A stretch of 64,000 nucleotides of DNA from Deltaproteobacteria bacterium. Lineage in GTDB: Bacteria > Desulfobacterota > Desulfomonilia > UBA1062. The stretch is taken from NCBI GenBank assembly GCA_018434685.1, contig JAHDOV010000005.1:125056-189055 (forward strand), given 5' to 3'. A program made the position numbers and the translations under genes. Positions 1 through 10,958 of the stretch are shown one piece after another. How positions within the stretch are numbered: position 1 is the first letter of the stretch; every line of letters starts with the position of its first letter. The notes under the pieces were generated by a model. It was given only the letters and a program-made list of their open reading frames with translations, had not been told where the DNA came from and did no database searches.

Positions 1-1708
<1,708 letters not shown>

Positions 1709-2620
1709 TCAGATCACGTCCCGGATATTTTCGGCCAGGAGCCGGTAGCGTTCCTCGCTGGCCCGTAATTTCAGCTCGGCGTCCTTCTGAGTCGTGATAT
1801 CGCGAACTGTCTCGATCGCACCGATGAGCACGCCCTCGTGGTCGTATATCGGGCTTGCCTTGCACTGGTAGTATCTCTGCGTGGTCCCAACAAAGGCCTC
1901 GCCGAAGAGATTGGGGCCGATTCTCATGAGGTGCGTATACAGGTCCTCGATCTGTTTGTCGGGTTTCAGCACGCAGTCCACGAGCACGGGTCTTCGCGAT
2001 CCGTGGAACACCAGGGCATATTCAAAGTCGCCCTTGCCGAGCATGTCGTGGGCCTTGGTCAGGGTCAGTTTTTCCATTGCCCTGTTCCAGGTGGTGACCG
2101 TTCCCTCGCGGTCTATGGCAAGGGTGGCATCGGGGAGAAAATCGATGAATTGGGCCAGCCGTATCCGGGATTCTCTGACCGCGTCTTCGTTCTGTTTGCG
2201 CTCGGTGATATCCTCGCCGATTGACTGGTATTCAACGAGGTGTCCCTGTTCGTTAAAGATGGCCTGGTCTGTCCATTTCTGCCAGCGTATTCCCCTGGGC
2301 GTGATTACCTGGTGTTCATAGGTTGTTCTCGGGTTTTCCCTGGTGAGGGAGTTGTACTTCTTTTTGATCTCTTCATGGTCCTGCTGCGGGATAAGATCCA
2401 GGAAGCTCCTGCCGATCAGCTCATCTCTGGTCTTGCCGAAATACTCACAGTAGGCCCTGTTCGCCAACGTAATCGTGCTGTCGGGCAGAAACCGACAGAT
2501 CAGCGACGGCAGACCCTCGACAATATCCTGATGTGCCGGCTGCGATCTGTGGACAGAAAGCTCTTGTTCCAGTGCGGCGATTCTGCGGTGCAGAGCCTCT
2601 GTGGTTGCCTTTTCATCCAT
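1709..2620 (-). CDS. PAS-domain sensor histidine kinase, N-terminal part ending at an in-frame TGA
   Basis: This is the first 303 codons of a multidomain sensor kinase. A short coiled coil (about residues 5-25) is followed by two PAS domains (about 30-145 and 155-285), each ending in a PAC-like segment (GEDITERK, ETVRDITTQK), and the start of a third PAS domain (ASEERYRLLAENIRDVI). The reading frame then meets TGA at 1709-1711 but continues unbroken to the window edge with PAS, kinase and receiver sequence. PAS domains of this kind usually have Trp after DVI, so TGA most simply replaces TGG. If the stop is real, only a sensory fragment without kinase activity is made. The second PAS domain is closely related to the first PAS of the kinase at 10959-13322. 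Confidence 0.75.
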   Translation of the reverse strand: MDEKATTEALHRRIAALEQELSVHRSQPAHQDIVEGLPSLICRFLPDSTITLANRAYCEYFGKTRDELIGRSFLDLIPQQDHEEIKKKYNSLTRENPRTTYEHQVITPRGIRWQKWTDQAIFNEQGHLVEYQSIGEDITERKQNEDAVRESRIRLAQFIDFLPDATLAIDREGTVTTWNRAMEKLTLTKAHDMLGKGDFEYALVFHGSRRPVLVDCVLKPDKQIEDLYTHLMRIGPNLFGEAFVGTTQRYYQCKASPIYDHEGVLIGAIETVRDITTQKDAELKLRASEERYRLLAENIRDVI

Positions 2621-2771
2621 GGTGCATCATCTCTCTGTTGAAGGAGGATTCCTGTTCGTTGCCCCTATAGTGTATGCACCGGAATGCTTAGTCAACACCT
2701 TTTGTCTAGGCAGCTTTTCGGCTTCCTTCTTTGCCGTGAGCGCCTCCGGCAGAAAAATGGGGGCAGAGAGC

Positions 2772-3287
2772 TCAGTGCATGACCGGGCGGACATCCCTGA
2801 GAGGGGAATAGAGTTCCTGGCATGAGAACCTGTCCCACAACTCCTTGAGGTCAGGGTGCGGCAGAAATCCGCGGTTGAGGTCCTTGATGCGCGCGAGCTC
2901 GACGCAGATTGTCTGTGATGCCCGTTTCACAGCCGTATCGATGTCTCGGACAGACCCGTTCCCGCAGTCTCTGATGAGCCGGGAGACTGCCCGTGCCATG
3001 TTGTCTCTGAGCAGGACAAGAACGTTTTCATTGATGACGCGGCGAACGAACTGGAATGAGGGCGGATCTGACTTGCCCAGATCGGTATTCCTGAGAGAGG
3101 ACAGCAATGCGTGTAGGGGAACGATGGCAAAGGCGGCAGCAGAGGCCTCTTCAACGAGATCCTCCATGTCCGGGGCCGACAGCAGCATGCCTGCCTTCTT
3201 TGCTTCTGCAACCTTCTCGATCAGATATGCAAGCGGCTCAATATGTACAAGATATTCCTGCACGATAGCATCGATCAGTTCTTCCAT
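2772..3287 (-). CDS. Uncharacterised protein, 171 aa
   Basis: I do not recognise a family. The protein is helical and soluble-looking, with no signal peptide or membrane segment. It starts MEELIDAIVQEYLVHIEPL and ends LYSPLRDVRPVMH. The ATG at 3287 lies 11 bases after the glnS stop, preceded by a weak AAGAG. A longer reading from 3344 would overlap glnS by 47 bases and is less likely. It probably shares the glnS transcript. Confidence 0.6.
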   Translation of the reverse strand: MEELIDAIVQEYLVHIEPLAYLIEKVAEAKKAGMLLSAPDMEDLVEEASAAAFAIVPLHALLSSLRNTDLGKSDPPSFQFVRRVINENVLVLLRDNMARAVSRLIRDCGNGSVRDIDTAVKRASQTICVELARIKDLNRGFLPHPDLKELWDRFSCQELYSPLRDVRPVMH

Positions 3288-3297
3288 TGTATGCTCT

Positions 3298-5436
<2,139 letters not shown>

Positions 5437-5570
5437 GTCTATTCCCTCGGTTTTAAGCATCGTTGCCGGATTCTGTACTCTACTGTCAACTCACTCTATA
5501 GCACAGGATTTACGGATTTGAAATCATGGAACAGGGTTCTTCTCAGGCATGAACGGTCTTGCCCGCCTGT

Positions 5571-5659
5571 AACCGGTGACAACATCATCCTGGTATGGTA
5601 TGCGTCGGACGATGACGTTACCGACGCGAAGGTGACCATAGACTACGGCATGCCTTGAA
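5571..5659 (+). other. Possible degraded coding remnant in the glnS-tRNA gap
   Basis: The 270 bases between glnS and the tRNA terminator hold no convincing gene. An open frame ending at a TGA reads GDNIILVWYASDDDVTDAKV and a few more residues, which looks protein-like but has no start or ribosome site. It may be the tail of a lost gene. The rest should include the glnS promoter (leftward), which I cannot place. Confidence 0.15.
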
Positions 5660-5690
5660 GAGGAATCAATGAGGGGTGCGCGGGAAAGGC

Positions 5691-5727
5691 AAAAAAGGGG
5701 TCAACCTTTACGGTTGACCCCTTTTTT
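5691..5727 (-). terminator. Bidirectional Rho-independent terminator
   Basis: A perfect 10-bp stem (GGGGTCAACC at 5697-5706 and GGTTGACCCC at 5712-5721) has a 5-base loop and is flanked by six A on one side and six T on the other. It lies 6 bases past the tRNA-Glu 3' end and should end the leftward tRNA transcript before glnS. It could also work rightward. Confidence 0.9.
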
Positions 5728-5732
5728 ATAGT

Positions 5733-5808
5733 TGGTAGTCCCAAGGGGAATCGAACCCCTGTTTACGGCGTGAGAGGCCGTTGTCCTAGGCCACTAGACG
5801 ATGGGACC
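5733..5808 (-). tRNA. tRNA-Glu (anticodon CTC)
   Basis: The reverse complement folds into a full cloverleaf: acceptor GGTCCCA/TGGGACT, anticodon arm ACGGC-CTCTCAC-GCCGT with CTC in the loop, T arm with GGTTCGATTCC, and an encoded CCA at 5733-5735. It lies 7 bases after tRNA-Gln on the same strand, so both probably come from one transcript. Confidence 0.95.
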
Positions 5809-5815
5809 ATAGCCC

Positions 5816-5889
5816 TGGCTGGGGGACTAGGATTTGAACCTAGATCGACGGAGTCAGAGTCCGCTGTCCTACCGTTGAACGATCCCCCA
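5816..5889 (-). tRNA. tRNA-Gln (anticodon CTG)
   Basis: The reverse complement folds with acceptor TGGGGGA/TCCCCCA, anticodon loop CTCTGAC (anticodon CTG), T loop GGTTCAAATCC and an encoded CCA (5816-5818). It is the substrate of the glnS product encoded just downstream on the same strand. Confidence 0.95.
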
Positions 5890-5994
5890 GTATCTGTACC
5901 GGATTTCTAGCGATTGCATAGATGCTTGTCAAGCCATTTCTCGCCATAGTGAAAATCCTTGTCACCCTATGGGTTCGATGCTATTGTTTCGCTC

Positions 5995-7218
5995 ATGATG
6001 TCCAAGGATGAAAAACTCTATATCGTAATGGTGGGCCTGCCTTCCCAGGGTAAATCGACCGTGTCGTTCAGGATGCAGGATGTCTTCAGGAAGAACTCCA
6101 TCCCGACAAAGATATTCAATAACGGCGTACTGAGGAGAAAATATGCCCCCGAGATGGACACCTGGTCGTCACACTTCTACAATCCCGATAATGCAGATGC
6201 TGTCGAGCTCCGGAGACAATTCGCCCTGATGAACATCCAGAAGGCGCGGCAGTACCTCAGGGGCCAGGGGCAGGTGGCGATTCTCGATGCCACAAACGTG
6301 AGCAAGGATCGGCGCGCCCTCATCGAGGAAAACCTCGGTGATCACCCGATCCTCTATATCCAGTGCACCAACAACGATACCGAGATCGTGGAGTTGAGCA
6401 TCCGGTACAAGGTCAAATCGTCGGAATTCGCCAGCCTGGCAGAGGACACTGCCGTGAGTGAATTCAAAAAACGCATCGAGTACTACAAGATGATCTACGA
6501 GGATCTCGTCGAGGAGAGAAACTACCTCAGGCTCGATTCGCTCCACAACAAGATCATCGATGAACACCTCACCGATCAGCTGCCGCTCTATTCACGGATA
6601 CGGGACTGTCTGGTTACCGACGTGGTGAAGAATCTCTACCTCATCCGCCACACCGAGACCTACTTCAACGTGGAGGACCGCATCGGCGGCGATACGGACC
6701 TCACCCCCAAGGGACTGGAACAGGCCAAGGCACTGGGAGAATTCTTTCAGAAAAAGAAGATCGCCTACATCTTCACGAGCGAGAAAAAACGCACGATCCA
6801 GACCGCCCAGGCCATCCAGAGACTCCAGCAGGGCTGCACGATCGTACCGCTCAAGGAGTTCAATGAGATTCACGCCGGTATCTGCGAAGGCATGAGCTAT
6901 GACGAGATCCAGCGGACCATGCCCGAGGTGTACTCTGCCCGCAAGGCCGATAAGTACAACTACGTCTATCCCGGCGGGGAGGGGTACAACAGCATGAAGG
7001 AGCGGATCAAGATCGGGGTCAAGAAGGCATTCTTTCTCAACCGGAGAACAGACAACATCATGATTATCGGCCACCGGGCGGTGAACCGCATGATCCTGTC
7101 ACACTTTCTCTACCGGCGCGAAGAAGATGTCCCCTTCATCTACATTCCCCAGGACAAGTTTTACCATATCGTGGCAACGCAGGACCGGAAGATCTTTGAA
7201 CTGAAACGGTATCAGTAG
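5995..7218 (+). CDS. Bifunctional 6-phosphofructo-2-kinase/fructose-2,6-bisphosphatase-like protein
   Basis: This 407-aa protein has the two-domain order of the eukaryotic PFKFB enzymes, which make and break fructose-2,6-bisphosphate. The N-terminal kinase domain has a Walker A loop GLPSQGKS (residues 14-21), YNPDN and ILDATNVS. The C-terminal phosphoglycerate-mutase-like domain has the phospho-histidine motif LIRHTE (His about 219), SEKKRTIQTA, the acid-residue motif EFNEIHAGICEGMSYDEI and GHRAV (His about 360). Start: the two ATG codons at 5995 and 5998 are favoured over a TTG at 5959, though none has a strong ribosome site. The 3' end overlaps the convergent receiver-TPR gene by 7 bases. 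Whether it really acts on fructose-6-phosphate is an inference from family. Confidence 0.85.
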   Translation: MMSKDEKLYIVMVGLPSQGKSTVSFRMQDVFRKNSIPTKIFNNGVLRRKYAPEMDTWSSHFYNPDNADAVELRRQFALMNIQKARQYLRGQGQVAILDATNVSKDRRALIEENLGDHPILYIQCTNNDTEIVELSIRYKVKSSEFASLAEDTAVSEFKKRIEYYKMIYEDLVEERNYLRLDSLHNKIIDEHLTDQLPLYSRIRDCLVTDVVKNLYLIRHTETYFNVEDRIGGDTDLTPKGLEQAKALGEFFQKKKIAYIFTSEKKRTIQTAQAIQRLQQGCTIVPLKEFNEIHAGICEGMSYDEIQRTMPEVYSARKADKYNYVYPGGEGYNSMKERIKIGVKKAFFLNRRTDNIMIIGHRAVNRMILSHFLYRREEDVPFIYIPQDKFYHIVATQDRKIFELKRYQ

Positions 7219-8237
7219 GGTTTTTCCGCGGACTCGATCGCCTCGATCATGCCCCGGGCCGTGTCGAAGTCCGGGTTGATCTTCAGGGCATTCAAAAAGC
7301 ACTTCTTTGCCATCCGGGCATTGTCCAGATCGAGGTAGGCCCTGCCCATATTGAAGTGTATGTTCTCGTCATCGGGGCTTATCTTGATGGCCTTCTCGTA
7401 GAGCTTGATGGAATCTTCGAACCGGTTCTGCCTCCGGTAGAGGATACCGAGCGAATTGTACACATTGATGGTGTCGGGTTTGATCCTGAGGATCTCGTTG
7501 AAGACGCTCTCGGCATTTTCGTGCATCTCCCGTTCCATGAAGATCTCGCCAGCCATCTGGAGGTACTTCTCCGCCATATCCCGGTTGCCCATCTTGACAT
7601 AGACTTCGGCCATGGCCTGGTAGGCCTTGGCAAACATCTGGTTGATCTGGGTCGCCTTCCGAAATGCAGCCAGCGCCTCGTCGTATTCGCCCTTGGCCGT
7701 CTTGATGTAGCCGATGTTATAGTAGACCTCAGCAGACTCGAGGATGTCCAGGACCTTTTCATACTCCTTGAGCGCGTATTCGTAACGCTGCTCCTTCAGG
7801 TACAGGTCACCTCTTGTCATGAAGCTCTTGGCCTTTTTCGTCGTGGGGCTCATCTCGAATTCCATGATGACGCGGATCTTCGACTCGAGATTCTCTATGA
7901 TCACCGGCTCGATGAGGATGGCGTTCACCCCTGCCTCTCCTGCCTTGACCACGTCTGCTTTGGTGATCTCCTCTGTCCACAGGATCACCGGCGATTCCGA
8001 ATATTCCGAATCCGTCCGAATGAGCTTGAGCAGCGCCATGCCGCTCATCTCAGGCATGTTCCACTGGGCTATGACGATGCCGGGATTCGTTCTTCTGATG
8101 GCTTCCCATGCAGTGGGGGCGTCTCTGACCTCGTCGATGTTCACAAATCCGATGGTTTTGAGCATCCCTCTGAGGTTCTTCTTGTATAACGGGTTGAGCC
8201 CCACAATGAGAATCGAGGTGTCACCAGGCGTCGCCAT
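7212..8237 (-). CDS. Degenerate receiver domain fused to TPR repeats
   Basis: Residues 1-125 have the response-regulator receiver fold (ILIVGLNPLYKKNLRGMLK), but the phospho-acceptor Asp is Gln58 (IVIAQWNMPEMSG), the conserved Lys is Glu (AILIEPV), and the acidic pair at the end of strand 1 is missing. It should therefore not be phosphorylated in the usual way. Residues 130-335 hold about six TPR units (for example YYNIGYIKTAKGEYDEALAA, IHFNMGRAYLDLDNARMAKK), a protein-binding scaffold. The gene starts 2 bases after the upstream gene's stop, so the two are co-transcribed and may work together. Confidence 0.85.
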   Translation of the reverse strand: MATPGDTSILIVGLNPLYKKNLRGMLKTIGFVNIDEVRDAPTAWEAIRRTNPGIVIAQWNMPEMSGMALLKLIRTDSEYSESPVILWTEEITKADVVKAGEAGVNAILIEPVIIENLESKIRVIMEFEMSPTTKKAKSFMTRGDLYLKEQRYEYALKEYEKVLDILESAEVYYNIGYIKTAKGEYDEALAAFRKATQINQMFAKAYQAMAEVYVKMGNRDMAEKYLQMAGEIFMEREMHENAESVFNEILRIKPDTINVYNSLGILYRRQNRFEDSIKLYEKAIKISPDDENIHFNMGRAYLDLDNARMAKKCFLNALKINPDFDTARGMIEAIESAEKPY

Positions 8238-8239
8238 GT

Positions 8240-9610
8240 CTACGTTCCTTTACCGGGTTTTCTTTCATATTTCTCTAAGTCGATATCGTCAAGAAGCGCC
8301 TTTTTCTTTATGCTCTCGAAAAGTTCCAGGCTGTGCTTGGTTCCCGTCTCCAGGATTGCGAACGGCTTGTCCGAGAAGAAGTATCTCCCGTTGGTCCTCC
8401 GGACGGACCCCTGTTGGTGATCTTCGGGAACAATGATGTCCACCCCTTGCAGCAGCCCCTGGTATGCTGCCAGGAGCCGTTGCTTTGCGTCGCGCCTGAA
8501 CCTGGGCGTGGAGGGAAACACAAGCCGTGTCACCTGATTTATGAGACCTGTCATGACGCCCCACAGGAGTACAACCCATGGATAAGGGTGCCGGTATTCA
8601 CCCATCTCGCCGAGATGCCAGAGATCGCCGCTCCTGCACAGGTGCGCTTCGGCAAGTGCCACATGGCCGGGCGGAGGCCAGGAGAAGATAGGCAGTTCGC
8701 CTGCTTCCAGGGGGACCAGCCACTTTCGAAGGTACAGCGCCGTGGTGAAACTCATCTCACCGACACCCAGGAATGAATCTTTCCTCCTCCAGGCCTGCAG
8801 GAGAGCGTTCATCGCTTCACGGGTAGGGGGGAAGGGGCCAAAGAGGTGGCTCAGGCACGTGCGGATCTTCTCCAGGGCATCCGTGGCCATCATCTCGTCA
8901 TACCGGTGAAGGATATGCAGGTAGGGGATGAGAAAGGGATTGGCGCCGGGAATACTGAGAGGAGCCGGGTAATCCGCAGCTTCGATGAAACGGGTGACCT
9001 CCTGATCGAGGAAGCACTGGAACGGGTTCCACTGAGCATACTCCAGCCGGGAGGGATCGGTGATGTTGTGGGGGAGCTCCCCGATATAGTTGACGCTTTC
9101 TCCTGGGGCGCCCAAGCGGATTACGGGATGCATCCCGGCCAGCACGATGCCGGTGCGCATGACGTCGTACACGAGTAGCTGGGGGAGCGCATCACCATGG
9201 ACAAGGCAGGTGACCGGCACACCGACGGTGCGGAAGACCTCCCGGATCTGTCCGGCCTTCTCCCGGATCTCCTGGGTAAACCGCTCTGACCTGGCCCGGC
9301 ATAAAAGCTTGATCGAACAGGAGAACTCATTGGAGAGGCAGGGTCGGAGCAGGACGATGAGACTCTCCAGCATGACCGTGTCCGGCAGCCTGCCGACAAT
9401 GATCTCCGGTCTTCTCCCGAGGTGTTTCTTCAGGAGATTATATACGTCCTGGGTACAGGCACAGTGGCCGGATATTCCGGCAACCGGACGTCCTTCACAG
9501 AAAAGCGCAGGGATCAGCGAGATGAGCTCCCTGACGGTCGGATGGAGATAGGGCAGGGAATGCCGGGCCCTGTCGATATTTTTCCGCACGTGTGCCGTTG
9601 CCGTGTCCAT
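8240..9610 (-). CDS. Class I adenylate cyclase-like protein, catalytic residues not recognisable
   Basis: This 456-aa protein is only tentatively placed. Its N terminus (RHSLPYLHPTVRELISLIPA then GRPVAGISG) and the stretch LLVYDVMRTGIVLAGMHPV resemble conserved parts of class I adenylate cyclases, where a domain of this kind makes cAMP. The Gly-Ser-rich loop and paired Asp that bind ATP and metal are not visible; the matching region reads SNEFSCSIKLLCR. It is also half the usual length. It may be an inactive or diverged relative. It heads a two-gene unit with the receiver-TPR protein. Confidence 0.4.
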   Translation of the reverse strand: MDTATAHVRKNIDRARHSLPYLHPTVRELISLIPALFCEGRPVAGISGHCACTQDVYNLLKKHLGRRPEIIVGRLPDTVMLESLIVLLRPCLSNEFSCSIKLLCRARSERFTQEIREKAGQIREVFRTVGVPVTCLVHGDALPQLLVYDVMRTGIVLAGMHPVIRLGAPGESVNYIGELPHNITDPSRLEYAQWNPFQCFLDQEVTRFIEAADYPAPLSIPGANPFLIPYLHILHRYDEMMATDALEKIRTCLSHLFGPFPPTREAMNALLQAWRRKDSFLGVGEMSFTTALYLRKWLVPLEAGELPIFSWPPPGHVALAEAHLCRSGDLWHLGEMGEYRHPYPWVVLLWGVMTGLINQVTRLVFPSTPRFRRDAKQRLLAAYQGLLQGVDIIVPEDHQQGSVRRTNGRYFFSDKPFAILETGTKHSLELFESIKKKALLDDIDLEKYERKPGKGT

Positions 9611-9669
9611 GGACCTTGTATCGACAGATCCGGAAGTGCTCTAAAGGTGTAATCTGCGGGGAACTCGGG

Positions 9670-10617
9670 CTAAAACCTGCACCCGATGCCCAGGTCTACC
9701 TGGAATGTCTCCTGATCGATGTCCACATCGATATCGTTAAGGACGCTGCCGGTATCGTCATAGTTCAGGGTTGCCGGGTCGTCTCCATACCAGTACTGAG
9801 TCTGATCACCTGAGGTTGCCATCCGGTATCGTGTGCAGTGGGTAAAGAGATCCCAGTTCCTGTAGACATTGAATCTCGTGGAAATGGACACCTCCGTGCC
9901 CGTGCCCGTGCACTCCGACTGTGAGACGCGTGAGCGGCGTATGTGGTTGTCCTCGTCATCGGCCTGAACATAGGGCAGGAGGGATGCGTCGATGGTAATG
10001 ACCAGGGCATTATCGAGGTTGACCCTGCACGACATGCCCACAGCGAGGGCCTTGACCTCCAGGGCATAGGTCGTTGTCGGGCCGCTGACCCTGGCGCTCT
10101 GGTCCTGCCACGAGCCGTAGCCGACCTGTACGGTATTGTACGTCCGGTAATCGATCTCCTGATAGGTGTACCCGGCTGAAAGGGCAAGCGAGACCGGGGT
10201 GTAGGAGAGAAGGAACAGCCGTGAGCGGGCATTTGCCATGAAGATCCTGGAATCCACATCGCTGGCGGAGAAGACATCGACGCCTTCATGAGGATCCCTT
10301 CCCGGATAGAATGATTCATTGATCCAGTCGTAGTCTTTCATGGCATCGCCGGATTCACGCCGGGGGCTTGCGATGAGAGAGAGATCGACTTCCAGGGTAT
10401 CGTGGCAGTTGAACCGGTAGGCCATGCCTGCAGCGTGCATGTCCATGGGCCACTGAAGTCTGCTGGACCCTTCGGGGAAGCTTATCTCATAGGTGGTCTC
10501 GCCCCACAGCGATACCAGCATGAAATCCGCCGCATGGGAGAAACTGCCGGCAAGCAGGGAAGGGGCCCAGACGAGCAGCAGTATGGTCAGGGTGGTCGCG
10601 GTTCGAGCTATATGCAT
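9670..10617 (-). CDS. Omptin-family outer-membrane protease-like protein
   Basis: A signal peptide (about residues 1-30, ending SFSHA-A) precedes a beta-barrel rich in alternating aromatic residues and ending in GIGCRF, with the C-terminal Phe recognised by BamA. The omptin catalytic pairs can be matched: Asp-x-Asp in AMKDYDW (about D95 and D97) and Asp-x-His in DDEDNHI (about D223 and H225). The N-terminal strand WGETTYEISFPEGSSRLQW also fits omptins. The length (315 aa) is normal. The ATG at 10617 has AAGGG seven bases before it, which decides it over the start at 10650. Omptins cleave between basic residues and need lipopolysaccharide, which the envelope operon in this window would make. 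Confidence 0.7.
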   Translation of the reverse strand: MHIARTATTLTILLLVWAPSLLAGSFSHAADFMLVSLWGETTYEISFPEGSSRLQWPMDMHAAGMAYRFNCHDTLEVDLSLIASPRRESGDAMKDYDWINESFYPGRDPHEGVDVFSASDVDSRIFMANARSRLFLLSYTPVSLALSAGYTYQEIDYRTYNTVQVGYGSWQDQSARVSGPTTTYALEVKALAVGMSCRVNLDNALVITIDASLLPYVQADDEDNHIRRSRVSQSECTGTGTEVSISTRFNVYRNWDLFTHCTRYRMATSGDQTQYWYGDDPATLNYDDTGSVLNDIDVDIDQETFQVDLGIGCRF

Positions 10618-10958
10618 GGTTAAACCCTTGCGTGATGCGTATGGCGTCATCTCTTCGAGGCCTTCCTGGCAGCCCGCCTGTCATTTTCCGGGGATGCCCG
10701 TTCGCTACAGGTATGCACGATACCATAGCAGTATATACTCTCGTTGAAATGCTGTTATCATGATAACATATTGAGAAGCAAGGGAAATTACACCCTCTGG
10801 CACGCAAAGGCCTCTTTGTGTTCTCATCTCCGGGGTTCGGATTATGGATTTTGTGCTTTATTTTCCTGAATGATCTTCCGAGAACTATTGAGGGAAGAGG
10901 TCTTGTTATAACAGTGAAATCACACAGGGTGATTCTTGAGAAGCAGGCAACGGGTAGA

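Noticed and set aside
1709..1711. TGA as a selenocysteine codon
   Set aside because: The place expects Trp, not Cys, in PAS domains, and I see no clear SECIS-like stem just after it.
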